Of a stretch of DNA of 48,215 nucleotides, positions 39,878-48,215 are shown one piece after another (within the stretch, counting starts at the first letter, position 1; every line of letters begins with the position of its first letter). Source of the stretch: Candidatus Acidiferrales bacterium. GTDB lineage: Bacteria > Acidobacteriota > Terriglobia > Acidiferrales > UBA7541. The notes under the pieces are model-generated. The model had not been told where the DNA came from and ran no database searches. It saw only the letters and a program-made list of their open reading frames with translations. Location: the NCBI GenBank assembly GCA_030038275.1, contig JASHPG010000034.1, forward strand, positions 1 through 48,215, written 5' to 3'. A program made the translations under genes and the position numbers.

Positions 39878-41882
39878 CCGGCTGGTTGTGGCTGGAGTGG
39901 CTGGTGCCGTCCTGCTCGCTTGCGGCGCCTCGCGTGCTAGCGCGGGCAGTTCCGCGCCTGATTGGCTCAGCGTAGCGGCCCAGCAAAAGCTGCCCGCTTA
40001 TCCGAAAGATACGAAGGCCGTCATCTTGCTCGACGAGACGGCAATCACGGTTCAAAGCAACGGCGATATTTATACGCGGCATCGTGCCGCGGTTCGTCTG
40101 ATGCGCCCGGAAGCCCGGGACGACTACGGCGGCATAGCCGTGGATTTCGATAAAGACACAAAGATCGAGTCCCTCAACGCGTGGACCATTGAGCCGGATG
40201 GACGCGTAATCGCGGTTGGCGAAAAAGATGCGATCGAACACGGGTACCTTAGCGATCTCGAATACGACGACGTAAAAGTGAAGGCTCTCGAGTTTCCAGA
40301 TGCTTACCCGGGCCGCGTCGTGGGATTCGAGTACGTGCAGCGCGACCGGCCCTACGTATTCGAGGACGATTGGTGGTTTCAAGACCAATCGCCGGTTCGC
40401 ACCGCGCGCTTGATCCTACAGGTCCCCTCGGGATGGGAATTCACGGCGAACTGGTTCAATCACGCCGAGATGAAACCCCAAACTCCGGCGCCGAACGAAT
40501 ACGTATGGGAAGTGGACGATCTGCCCGGCATTGAAATCGAGCCACAGATGCCTCCGTGGAGAACCGTGGCTGGCTGGATGGGGCTCAAGTATTTTCCCAG
40601 CGATCCTGCTCTCCGAGCGAAGTCCACTGGCTCTTGGACGGATATCGGACTTTGGTACGACAACCTTACGAAATCGCGCCGGGACGCTACTCCGGAGATC
40701 CGGCAAAAAGTCGCTGAGTTGACCGCGGGTGCTACCGGGACGCTGCAAAAGATACGGGTCCTTACGGACTACATGCAGCGAAACATACGCTATTTCGCGG
40801 TTGAAATCGGCATCGGCGGCTACCAGCCGCATAGCGCAGCGGAGGTATTCGCACGCCAATACGGAGACTGCAAGGACAAGGCGACTTTATTGAGCGCAAT
40901 GTTGCGCGCAATCGGGATTGAATCTTATTACGTGATAATCGATACGAATCGTGGGCTCGTCAATTCGGATTACCCCTCCATCGATTTCAACCACGTAATT
41001 TTGGCGATACGCCTGCCGGATGGCATCGATGATGCTAATTTGTATTCCGTGATCGATGACCCTAAACTGGGCCGACTGCTGATTTTCGATCCCACGAACG
41101 AGTATGTTCCTCTTGGCTATATCCCCTCGTACCTTCAGGATTCATACGCTCTGGTAATTGCCCCAGATGGCGGGCACATCGAGAAGATTCCGCTGCTGCC
41201 GCCATCGACGAACCGGTTGCTCCGCACAGCGAAGCTGACGCTTACGCCCACCGGCAATCTTTCCGGAGAAATTCAGGAACTACGTTGGGGCGCGCCCGCT
41301 TCCGAGGAGCGGCAAATGTTTCTAAGCCTTCAGCCCTCCAAGCGCGAGGAGGTCTTTGATAATTTTCTGGGAGAATTTCTGAATAGCTTTCAGCTTACGG
41401 GAGCTTCGCTGGGGAACTTGAACAATTACGGCCAGACGCTGACGCTCGATTATAAATTCTTCGCGCCAGAGTACGCGAAATCGGCCGGTAATTTGCTGAT
41501 CCTTTCCCCGCGCGTGGTCGGAGACAAGTACACCAGCGATCTCGATCTTTTTACGGTGAATGGCAAGCCGCGCCAGTACGCGATCGAGTTCGACGAGGCG
41601 ACGTTGCAAACGGATGTTTTCGACATTACGTTGCCGGCCGGATACGTGCCGGACGGTTTACCGCGACCGGTGCAGGCATCGTGCGACTACGCGATGTATC
41701 GCAGCGACACGACGATCAAGGACGGCGTGTTGCACTATCAGCGCACGCTGGAAATCAAAGACGTGGTTGTGCCGAAAGATAAGCTTCCGGAAATTCGCGC
41801 TTTCCTCCAGCAGATCGCGGCCGATCAGACGGCCGCGGCGGTGCTCAAGAAGGTTTCCCCCGTAGCAGCGGAAGTCCGCTAG
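39831..41882 (+). CDS. DUF3857/transglutaminase-like exported protein with intact Cys
   Basis: A 683-residue paralogue of the gene before it, read in a different frame. The start ATG 39831 lies inside the upstream gene (47-base overlap). It gives a credible signal peptide (MRRWCLKTRRPASLINR, then VVAGVAGAVLLACGASRASA), which later GTG or ATT starts do not. DUF3857 (about 60-280) is followed by a transglutaminase-like core with YGDC347KDKATLLSAMLRAIGI, where Cys347 is the expected nucleophile, and by SIDFNHVILAIRLP and a Pro-rich linker before the C-terminal domain. Tandem DUF3857 pairs are frequent in Acidobacteriota. The substrate is unknown; envelope location is inferred. Confidence 0.85.
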   Translation: MRRWCLKTRRPASLINRLVVAGVAGAVLLACGASRASAGSSAPDWLSVAAQQKLPAYPKDTKAVILLDETAITVQSNGDIYTRHRAAVRLMRPEARDDYGGIAVDFDKDTKIESLNAWTIEPDGRVIAVGEKDAIEHGYLSDLEYDDVKVKALEFPDAYPGRVVGFEYVQRDRPYVFEDDWWFQDQSPVRTARLILQVPSGWEFTANWFNHAEMKPQTPAPNEYVWEVDDLPGIEIEPQMPPWRTVAGWMGLKYFPSDPALRAKSTGSWTDIGLWYDNLTKSRRDATPEIRQKVAELTAGATGTLQKIRVLTDYMQRNIRYFAVEIGIGGYQPHSAAEVFARQYGDCKDKATLLSAMLRAIGIESYYVIIDTNRGLVNSDYPSIDFNHVILAIRLPDGIDDANLYSVIDDPKLGRLLIFDPTNEYVPLGYIPSYLQDSYALVIAPDGGHIEKIPLLPPSTNRLLRTAKLTLTPTGNLSGEIQELRWGAPASEERQMFLSLQPSKREEVFDNFLGEFLNSFQLTGASLGNLNNYGQTLTLDYKFFAPEYAKSAGNLLILSPRVVGDKYTSDLDLFTVNGKPRQYAIEFDEATLQTDVFDITLPAGYVPDGLPRPVQASCDYAMYRSDTTIKDGVLHYQRTLEIKDVVVPKDKLPEIRAFLQQIAADQTAAAVLKKVSPVAAEVR

Positions 41883-41897
41883 CGACGGCAGCCAATC

Positions 41898-41960
41898 GGC
41901 GCCTCCGGCCATAAACTTCCGCCGTTATTACCAGCTTCAGACTAGTTGTGGGGAGGCGCC
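41898..41960. terminator. long-loop inverted repeat between convergent genes
   Basis: GGCGCCTCC (41898-41906) and GGAGGCGCC (41952-41960) are perfect nine-base arms with a 45-base loop, spanning most of the gap between the transglutaminase gene and the YqeY-like gene. It could act as a bidirectional terminator; no T tract is present. Confidence 0.35.
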
Positions 41961-41967
41961 TGCGTGG

Positions 41968-42423
41968 CTAGCTTTTCTCGCTCAGGCGCTCGCGCACTTG
42001 GTCGCTGAGCGCTTTGCCGTCGATGGCCTTTCCCTCGAGGCGCGCTCGCGCCGCCTTGATGACGGCGCCCATCTGCTTCAGGGAATCGGCGCCAGTTTCG
42101 GTGATCGCCGCTTCGACGGCGTGCTTGATTTCCGAGTCGCTCGGCGCGGCCGGCAAATACTTCTCGATGATGGCGATTTCCTTGGTTTCTTTGTCCGCCA
42201 GATCCTTGCGGCCGCCTTTGGTGAACTGATCGACGGACTCGCGCCGCTGCTTCACCAGCGTTTGCAGCACCTGCAAGGATTCCAGATCGTCGAGCGCGCG
42301 CACTTTCTCAATTTCCTTGTTTTTCAGCGCGCTCTTCATCATGCGCAGAACGCTCAGGCGCAATTCGTCTTTTTGCTTCATGGCGGCAGTCAAATCCGCC
42401 TGAATGCGATCGAGATAGCTCAT
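41968..42423 (-). CDS. GatB/YqeY domain protein
   Basis: A 151-residue helical protein, a stand-alone GatB/YqeY tail domain. The recognisable segments are MSYLDRIQADLTAAMKQKDELRLSVLRMMKSALKNKEIE at the start, RRESVDQFTKGGRKDLADKE (60-79) and LEGKAIDGKALSDQV near the end. The related C-terminal domain of GatB helps recognise tRNA in the Glu/Asp-tRNA amidotransferase, but stand-alone YqeY proteins have no settled role. AGGGAG lies nine bases before ATG 42423; the longer frame upstream is not supported. It is divergent from serA. Confidence 0.9.
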   Translation of the reverse strand: MSYLDRIQADLTAAMKQKDELRLSVLRMMKSALKNKEIEKVRALDDLESLQVLQTLVKQRRESVDQFTKGGRKDLADKETKEIAIIEKYLPAAPSDSEIKHAVEAAITETGADSLKQMGAVIKAARARLEGKAIDGKALSDQVRERLSEKS

Positions 42424-42530
42424 TTGCGTTTGGCTCCCTGAATTGTAGCGCCAGAATATCACACAGTTCGCGAGGCTCTCCTTGGACTTCGGTTTGCTCG
42501 CATGGCTCCGGGCGAATTGCGAGGGCGCAA

Positions 42531-42559
42531 TTGACACGCCCCGCTTCACCCGATAACCT
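42531..42559 (+). promoter_or_regulatory. serA promoter, probably leaderless
   Basis: TTGACA (42531-42536) and TAACCT (42554-42559) are 17 bases apart, an excellent match. Only eight bases separate the -10 from ATG 42568, so the transcript likely starts at the start codon. Confidence 0.65.
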
Positions 42560-42567
42560 TGTGAACC

Positions 42568-44178
42568 ATGAAAATTATCATCGCAGATAAGATTAGTCCG
42601 CGGGGTATCGATCTGCTCCGCGAGAAGCAAGGATGGAACGTCGTAACCCCCACGCCCGCGTCGCTGCCCAGCGAAATTGCGGATGCGGACGCTCTGGTGG
42701 TGCGCAGCGCAACCAAAGTGACGGCTCCGCTGATCGAAGCCGCCAAGCGCCTCCGCGTGATTGGACGTGCCGGAGTCGGCGTGGACAATGTGGACGTCGA
42801 AGCGGCTACGCACCGTGGCATCGTGGTGATGAACACGCCCGGCGGCAATGCCGTCAGCGTGGCGGAACATACGCTAGCGCTGTTGCTGGCGCTGGCGCGC
42901 TCCGTGCCGCAGGCAAACTCCTCGATCCACGCTGGCAAATGGGAAAAATCATCTCTATCGGGCACCGAGTTGCGCGGCAAAACCATTGGACTGATCGGAT
43001 TGGGCCGCGTGGGCATGGAGGTGGCGCGCCGCGCCAGCGCGCTGGACATGAAAGTGCTCGCGTACGACCCGTACGTGGCCCCCGCCGCCGCGCGCGAAGC
43101 GGAAGCGGACCTTGTTTCGCTCGACGATTTGCTGCGCCAATCGGACGTGATCTCGCTGCACAGCGCGCTCACCCACACCACGGAAAAAATGATCGACGCG
43201 GCGGCCATCGCGAAGATGAAGAAAGGCGCGCGCATCGTCAATTGCGCCCGCGGCGAAATGATCGACGAAGCAGCGCTTGCGGAAGCGCTGCGTTCAGGCC
43301 AGCTTGCCGGAGCGGCTCTTGACACGTTCGCGCAGGAGCCGCCGAAAACGTCTCCGCTGATCGGGCTGCCGAACGTCGTCGCCACGCCGCATATCGCCGG
43401 TTCGACCGCTGAGGCGCAGGAGGAAGTGGGAATCGCCATCGCGCAGCAAGTGCGCGATTATTTGGCGGAAGGAGTCGTACGCAACGCGGTGAATTTGCCG
43501 CCGATGTCTCCCGATCAATATCGTCGCTTGCGGCCGTACCTCGAACTGGGCGAGCGGCTCGGCTCGTTCATCGCGCAGGCCGCGCCTTCGCCGGCGTTCA
43601 GCCGCGCGCTGATACGCTACACCGGCGAGCCCGCCGAGCTTGGCTCGCATATGATTCGCAGCGCAGTGCTGGCGGGCATCCTCAACGTGGTGCTGGACGA
43701 AAAGGTGAACCTGGTGAACTCCGCGGAATTGGCGGCCGCGCGGGGATTGGTGGTCGAAGAATCCACGCGGCGCCGCGAGCGCGGCTTTCCGAACGCCGTC
43801 GAAGTGGCCATCGCCGACGGCGGCCGTGAGCTTTCCGTGGAAGGCTTTGTCGGGCAGGACGGCGCGCCGCGCATTCTGGCGCTGGATGGCATCAGCGTCG
43901 AAGTCCCGCTCGAAGGCACTTTGTTGATTTCCCGCAACATCGACGTGCCCGGCGTGATCGGCCGGATCGGCACGGAACTTGGCGGCCTGGGCATTAACGT
44001 AGCCACGTTTGCCCTTGGACGCCGCGCGCCAGGCGGAGGCGCCGAAGCGCTCGCCGTCGTCGGGCTCGACGGCAAAATAGACGCGTCGCTAGTGCAGCGC
44101 ATTCGCGCTCTGCCATCCATCACGGACGCTCGCCTGGTGCATTTGCCGGCCGCGGCGCAGGCTCGCGCCGCATCCTAG
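42568..44178 (+). CDS. serA: D-3-phosphoglycerate dehydrogenase
   Basis: A 536-residue type I (long) phosphoglycerate dehydrogenase, opening the serine pathway by oxidising 3-phosphoglycerate. The catalytic and NAD domains (1-310) have the Rossmann motif GLIGLGRVGMEVARR, NCARGEMIDE with the substrate Arg, and TPHIAGSTAEAQEE with the catalytic His. An intervening (ASB) domain (about 315-450) and a C-terminal ACT domain (about 460-530, NIDVPGVIGRIGTELGGLGINVATF) follow, so serine feedback inhibition is likely. Seven bases separate it from the flavin monooxygenase-like gene. Confidence 0.95.
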   Translation: MKIIIADKISPRGIDLLREKQGWNVVTPTPASLPSEIADADALVVRSATKVTAPLIEAAKRLRVIGRAGVGVDNVDVEAATHRGIVVMNTPGGNAVSVAEHTLALLLALARSVPQANSSIHAGKWEKSSLSGTELRGKTIGLIGLGRVGMEVARRASALDMKVLAYDPYVAPAAAREAEADLVSLDDLLRQSDVISLHSALTHTTEKMIDAAAIAKMKKGARIVNCARGEMIDEAALAEALRSGQLAGAALDTFAQEPPKTSPLIGLPNVVATPHIAGSTAEAQEEVGIAIAQQVRDYLAEGVVRNAVNLPPMSPDQYRRLRPYLELGERLGSFIAQAAPSPAFSRALIRYTGEPAELGSHMIRSAVLAGILNVVLDEKVNLVNSAELAAARGLVVEESTRRRERGFPNAVEVAIADGGRELSVEGFVGQDGAPRILALDGISVEVPLEGTLLISRNIDVPGVIGRIGTELGGLGINVATFALGRRAPGGGAEALAVVGLDGKIDASLVQRIRALPSITDARLVHLPAAAQARAAS

Positions 44179-44185
44179 CTGAAGG

Positions 44186-45448
44186 ATGAGCACCACCGTC
44201 CAAATTCGGCCGGTTCCCGTTCCCGAGCCGGGGCTTACTCCGGACGAGATGATCGAGCGCGCTCGCGCCCTGCAACCGCGTTTGCGCGAAGAGCAAGACG
44301 CCACCGAAGCTCGCGGGCACTATTCACCGGAGCTGCATCAGGCGTTTCGCAAGGCGGGATTTTACCGCTGCCTGCAGCCGCGCCGGTTCGGCGGCTACGA
44401 ATTCGACCTCAAAACCTTCTACCGCATTGCCATTGAACTCGCGCGTGGAGACCCGTCCGCGGCGTGGTGTCTGATCCTCGGCGCGGGGCATTGCCTGATG
44501 CTCGGTTCGTATTTCGACGCCGAGGCTCAGGCGGCTGGGTTTGGTCCCGAAGGCGAGTTTTGCGCGCCCTCTGTCGCGGCGCCTACGGGCACGGCCACGC
44601 GCACTGGCGACGGGTGGGTCGTTCACGGCAGGTGGGCGTATGCCTCTGGCGCGCCCTATTCGACGCATTTCATGCCGTGCGTGACGATCCCCGACGAGAA
44701 AACCGGCCGCTCGAAGCTCGGCGTCGCGCTGATTCCGCGCGCGCAGTGGAAGATGCTCGATGATTGGGGCGCCATTCTGGGCATGCGCGGCAGCGGCTCG
44801 AATTCCATCGTGGTCGATCGGGCGCGCGTTCCCGAAAATCACGTGATCGAGCTCGACATGCTCGACGTGGACGTTTCCAAAGGCACTCCCGGCTCGCATC
44901 TGCACGGCAATCCCATGTACGCGGGCCGCTGCTCGTCTTTCTTCCACGCCGAACTCGTTTCCCTGATGACCGGCCTCGGCCTCGCCGCTCTGGACGAATA
45001 CGAGTCGATCATCCGCACGAAAAATACGCTCTTCCCGCCGATCATGCTTCGCTACGAGCACCACGATTACCAGCGCGCCTTCGGACTCGCGCTTGGTTTG
45101 GTTGGCGCGGCGCGGCAGCTTGCTCTAGGCGCGAGTGAACGCTACGCCGAATATTGCAGGCGGGGGTACGAAGGCGGCGAACCGTTCACGCTTCGCGAAG
45201 ATCTGGAGCTATTCGCCATTCTCGAGCACGGCGGGCGAATGGTCTGGGAGGCCGTGGAACTCTTGTTTCGCACTTCCAGCAGCGCGGGCGCGAAAAACGG
45301 TCAGCGCATGCAGCGCTATTACCGCGATATTTCCATCTATCGCGGCCATCTTTCCGCGCAGTACGAAGTCGTCGCCGAGCGCCTCGCGCTCGTTCATCTC
45401 GGACTCGCCGGTCCCAACGCGAAAACGCGCCTGTCGCATCAAACGTAA
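44186..45448 (+). CDS. acyl-CoA dehydrogenase-fold flavin monooxygenase-like protein
   Basis: A 420-residue protein with the acyl-CoA dehydrogenase fold: an N-terminal helical domain (about 20-120), a beta domain (TGDGWVVHGRWAYASGAPYSTHFMPCV) and a C-terminal helical bundle (from about 250). The FAPSVAAPTGTAT-like and WAYASGA segments are typical of the two-component flavin monooxygenase group (HpaB/HsaA/TftD-type oxygenases), not of true acyl-CoA dehydrogenases, and no catalytic Glu at the usual dehydrogenase position is evident. It likely uses FADH2 from a separate reductase to hydroxylate an aromatic; substrate unknown. Ends 97 bases before the convergent FAD oxidoreductase stop. Confidence 0.7.
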   Translation: MSTTVQIRPVPVPEPGLTPDEMIERARALQPRLREEQDATEARGHYSPELHQAFRKAGFYRCLQPRRFGGYEFDLKTFYRIAIELARGDPSAAWCLILGAGHCLMLGSYFDAEAQAAGFGPEGEFCAPSVAAPTGTATRTGDGWVVHGRWAYASGAPYSTHFMPCVTIPDEKTGRSKLGVALIPRAQWKMLDDWGAILGMRGSGSNSIVVDRARVPENHVIELDMLDVDVSKGTPGSHLHGNPMYAGRCSSFFHAELVSLMTGLGLAALDEYESIIRTKNTLFPPIMLRYEHHDYQRAFGLALGLVGAARQLALGASERYAEYCRRGYEGGEPFTLREDLELFAILEHGGRMVWEAVELLFRTSSSAGAKNGQRMQRYYRDISIYRGHLSAQYEVVAERLALVHLGLAGPNAKTRLSHQT

Positions 45449-45544
45449 CGCCGCCCGCGCGGCTGGCGGTCGCGAGCCGACGAGTCCAGTTTTATGACTC
45501 TTTCGTGGACTCGTCTACCAGAGTCACTGTGGCGCAAACGTTCG

Positions 45545-47125
45545 TCAGGCCTTGGTCTCGCGCATGCGCTTCGGCCAGATGCCGCTTTTCCCCGGCGAAA
45601 GTATCCCGTTCGGATCGAGCGCATCTTTAATTGTTTCGTGCAGCCGCCGCAGCGCGTGATTGTTGTAGGAATATTTGCTCGACACCAGGTCCATGAACGC
45701 CGTGTGCGTGCGATATTCGCCCCAGCCGTGTTCCGCCGCCACCTGCGCCAGCTTTTCGAATACTTGGCGGGTGCGCTGGTTCTGCTCCACGTTGTGCTCG
45801 ATTGGGAATCCGAATAGCAGCACGAACGAACGCGGGAAGAAACTCCACGGCAGCGCGAAAAACTGATTTCGCGGCGCAACGCCCAGTTCGGCGTACGCCT
45901 CGCCGAACACTTTCAGCACGTCGAACACGGTCTGGCCATCCATCGGAACGATCGGCGAGAAATCCAGATGGCCGGCGGTCGATTGCAGCATGCTGAAAAT
46001 CGAAAGATTCGGGATACCCAGCGCGATCTGCGGCGCGTTTTCGAGTTCTTGCGGCGAGAGCGGAAACGTGTAGTGGCGCCCGTCCTTGAATTTCGCGCCG
46101 GGAATCGCCGAGAATTTCTCCTGCGTGTATTCCCACTGCGCGTCGATGATTTTTTGCGGACCCCAGTAGTGGAGTTCGGCGCTCCAGTAGGGCAATCCCT
46201 TTTCCTCGCCGAGTTTGTCCAATTCCGCCACGGTCGGGCCGCCCGGAACGTCCAGCACGCCGCCGCCCTGTGAAACACGGTAATCCAGCAGCGGGCTTTC
46301 CAGCAGCATCGTCCCGCGCACGATGCCGGAATTCATCAGGTAGTCAAGCGTTTCGACGAACGGAATCAGGTCGTCGTGCTTCCGCACCATCACGGTTCCG
46401 TCGCGATACGCTTCCGGCGCGGGCATCAGCCAGACGCCCATCTTCGTGACGACGCCGAAATTCGATTGCGTGAAAATTCCATCCACGTACGGCCCGAATC
46501 CATATTTGTACTGCTGCCATGTTTTCGCGGCGGGCAACGCGCCCATTCCCGTGCGCACCACATCCCCGTTGGCCAGCACCACTTCCATTCCGCATACGGA
46601 CCCGAAGTGGTCGCGCATTGGCGTGCGTCCGCCGCCGCGGTCGAGGGAGTTGCCCACCGGGCTTCCCCAGCCAGGATCGGGAGGATCGATCCATACTTTC
46701 AAGCGCCGCTCTTGAATGTAGCGATAGAGATCGAAATAATTCACCCCAGGTTCAACCAGCGCGTAGGCGTTCGCTTCGTTTACTTCCAGAATGCGATTCA
46801 TGCGTTTCAGATCGAGCACCACGCTGCCGGAAAGCCGCGGCGCGGAGCCGCCGTACGCCAGGTTTTTCCCCGTGGAAACCGTCCACAATGGAATTTTGAA
46901 TTGATTCGCGATGCGCAGCACCGCCTGGATTTGCTCCACGCTGTCCGGCGCTACTGCCGCGGATGGAACCGGGTCCTGCGGCTCGTGCCAGAACGGCGAG
47001 TATGCGTCGCGGTACGAATCCACATCTGCTTCGGACGAAAACACCCACTCGGGCCCGACCGCTTTCGAAAACTGGTCGAGCGCGGTGGAAAAATCCTGCG
47101 GCGTCACGCCGGGCGGCACTCTCAT
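45545..47125 (-). CDS. VAO/4-cresol dehydrogenase-type FAD-binding oxidoreductase
   Basis: A 526-residue flavoprotein. The N-terminal PCMH-type FAD domain shows AVAPDSVEQIQAVLRIANQFKIPLWTVSTGKNLAYGGSAPRLSGSVVLDL (about 52-100) and GWGSPVGNSLDRGGGRTPMRDHFG. The C-terminal cap domain ends in LDPNGILSPGKSGIWP, which is typical of vanillyl-alcohol oxidase and 4-cresol dehydrogenase relatives. These oxidise para-substituted phenols, often with covalent FAD on Tyr or His; the covalent residue could not be fixed. ATG 47125 is chosen because AGAGGAG lies just upstream. It lies 57 bases after the serine hydrolase gene on the same strand, probably in one operon. Confidence 0.85.
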   Translation of the reverse strand: MRVPPGVTPQDFSTALDQFSKAVGPEWVFSSEADVDSYRDAYSPFWHEPQDPVPSAAVAPDSVEQIQAVLRIANQFKIPLWTVSTGKNLAYGGSAPRLSGSVVLDLKRMNRILEVNEANAYALVEPGVNYFDLYRYIQERRLKVWIDPPDPGWGSPVGNSLDRGGGRTPMRDHFGSVCGMEVVLANGDVVRTGMGALPAAKTWQQYKYGFGPYVDGIFTQSNFGVVTKMGVWLMPAPEAYRDGTVMVRKHDDLIPFVETLDYLMNSGIVRGTMLLESPLLDYRVSQGGGVLDVPGGPTVAELDKLGEEKGLPYWSAELHYWGPQKIIDAQWEYTQEKFSAIPGAKFKDGRHYTFPLSPQELENAPQIALGIPNLSIFSMLQSTAGHLDFSPIVPMDGQTVFDVLKVFGEAYAELGVAPRNQFFALPWSFFPRSFVLLFGFPIEHNVEQNQRTRQVFEKLAQVAAEHGWGEYRTHTAFMDLVSSKYSYNNHALRRLHETIKDALDPNGILSPGKSGIWPKRMRETKA

Positions 47126-47182
47126 CTGGTGCTCCTCTGAAAAATGGATGCTTTCGGGCTGCGATAGGACCACAGCACTCGC

Positions 47183-48215
47183 TTAGTTCGTCGCCGAGAC
47201 GGCGATATCCGAAAGCCGCTGGCATCGCTCGATATTCCGAGATTCTTCCATCACACCGGCGGAAACGAAGGCGAAAGTCATATCCAGCTCCGGATCGATC
47301 CAATAGAACGAGCTTCCCGCTCCGAAATTGCCGAAGGTTCGCGGCGAAGTCATCGTCCCGAAATGATGCTGCCGGATTGCCTCGCCGCGCAAAAAGAAGC
47401 CGATTCCCAGATAGGCTGGCGCCGGCTCCCATCCGCGCATGATTGCCAGCGGCTTAAACAGCTCGTTTGGCCGGTCGCCGGTTTGGTTCCGCGTCGCAAT
47501 ATCCAGAATGCGCGGCGAAATAATGCGTACGCCGTCGAGTTCTCCACCGCGCCGCAGCATCTCCGCGAAACGGTGCATATCTCCGGCTGTTGTCACCGCG
47601 CCCACCCACGGCATTTCGGCGTTCTCTTCTTCAAACGCTCCATTCGGTCCCAGGTTGCTATGCCCTAAATGATCGATGGGCGAGCGGTCCATGAAAACCG
47701 GCACGATCTTCCGCGAGCGCAAATCCGCGCGCACGCCAATCGACGTTTCGCGCATCTTCAGTGGCTCCAATAGATCCTCTTCCGCGATTTTTCGGTAGCG
47801 CCGCTTCTTCGCGTCGGTCCGCTGCAGCATTTCGCCCAGCAGCGCGTGCGCGGCCATCGGCGCATACGTTGCCAATTTACCCGGCTCTTCCACGCAATGC
47901 AGGTACTTGCAAATTGCCGCGATGACTTCGTCGAGATGATCGATGTACATCCCCGGCTTCGGCGTGAAGACGCTCGGCAGCCCGGACGTATGCGTCAGCA
48001 GGTGATACACCGTGATCTTCTCGCGCCAGCCGCCTGAAAATTCGGGTATCACTTCGGATACTTGGGTCGTCAGCGCAAAATCGCCGCGTTCGATGGCGCG
48101 AAACACAAGCACGCTCGTCAGCGCCTTCGTCGTCGAGAAAATATTGAAGATGGAGTTTTTCTTCAGCGGCTGCTTGTGCGCCGCGTCGGCGTATCCGATC
48201 GCTTCGTGCAGCCCG
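47183..48215 (-). CDS. beta-lactamase/class C serine hydrolase family protein (5' end outside window)
   Basis: The frame continues beyond the window edge, so only the last 343 or so residues are seen. Near the edge it reads SIFNIFSTTKALTSVLVFRAIE, where STTK is the SxxK motif of class C beta-lactamases, DD-peptidases and related esterases. The YAPMAAHALLGEML segment supplies the second-motif Tyr. The body (TVYHLLTHTSGLPSVF, GAVTTAGDMHRFAEMLRRGG, FGNFGAGSSFYWIDPELDMTFAFV) is typical of acyl-transferring or ester-hydrolysing members. Substrate unknown. It is probably co-transcribed with the downstream flavoprotein gene. Confidence 0.88.
   Translation of the reverse strand, partial: GLHEAIGYADAAHKQPLKKNSIFNIFSTTKALTSVLVFRAIERGDFALTTQVSEVIPEFSGGWREKITVYHLLTHTSGLPSVFTPKPGMYIDHLDEVIAAICKYLHCVEEPGKLATYAPMAAHALLGEMLQRTDAKKRRYRKIAEEDLLEPLKMRETSIGVRADLRSRKIVPVFMDRSPIDHLGHSNLGPNGAFEEENAEMPWVGAVTTAGDMHRFAEMLRRGGELDGVRIISPRILDIATRNQTGDRPNELFKPLAIMRGWEPAPAYLGIGFFLRGEAIRQHHFGTMTSPRTFGNFGAGSSFYWIDPELDMTFAFVSAGVMEESRNIERCQRLSDIAVSATN

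Overview
This is a GC-rich bacterial window with dense coding on both strands, short intergenic gaps and mostly housekeeping genes. The gene style suggests an Acidobacteriota (Terriglobia-like) genome: DUF2911, tandem DUF3857/transglutaminase proteins, an LplT-PlsC-acyl-ACP synthetase fusion, a UPF0175/DUF3368 toxin-antitoxin pair and CTGAAG-containing palindromic repeats. That assignment is inference, because no rRNA gene is present.

Layout. 0.2-2.7 kb: a geranylgeranyl-reductase-type flavoprotein coupled to a FlK-like thioesterase, then a secreted DUF2911 protein. 2.8-4.4 kb: a palindromic repeat, tRNA-Leu(CAA) and a non-coding stretch with hairpins and copy 1 of a dispersed element. 4.4-7.8 kb (minus strand): the NAD biosynthesis operon niaR-nadC-nadA-nadX, with a candidate NiaR operator beside the niaR promoter. 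8.0-13.9 kb: an accessory, signalling-rich block with PilZ, an XRE/S24-like regulator, two coupled unknown genes, a polytopic membrane protein, a tiny secreted peptide with a duplicated 14-residue motif, a membrane diguanylate cyclase and a second XRE regulator. 14.0-21.9 kb: ispG, then the 1156-residue LplT-PlsC-AAS fusion converging on an mlaE-mlaF-mlaD lipid-transport operon. 22-26.3 kb: aroC, def, fmt and rsmB. 26.3-30.7 kb: a GH15 glycosidase, a small lipoprotein and a divergent EF-G paralogue. 31.0-31.5 kb: an inverted second copy of the dispersed element beside a truncated zinc-ribbon gene. 31.7-34.5 kb: an adenine methyltransferase with a nuclease-like tail, then a toxin-antitoxin module. 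34.6-37.6 kb: cobO, a small ORF remnant, accD and folC. 37.9-41.9 kb: two overlapping DUF3857/transglutaminase genes. 42-48.2 kb: a YqeY/GatB-like protein, serA, a flavin monooxygenase-like protein, a VAO-type flavoprotein and a serine hydrolase cut by the window edge.

How the parts work together. NadX replaces NadB upstream of NadA and NadC, under a nicotinate-type repressor. The Aas/LplT fusion and the Mla system together suggest envelope phospholipid recycling. PilZ, GGDEF and XRE genes mark a c-di-GMP signalling neighbourhood. Several genes (ispG, aas, serA, the antitoxin and probably niaR) have a -10-like box only 6-8 bases before the start codon, which suggests leaderless mRNAs.

The least explained items are the duplicated-motif secreted peptide, the dispersed element with two box pairs each spaced 66-67 bases, the exact 34-residue repeats in MlaD, and the loss of canonical catalytic residues in several enzymes.
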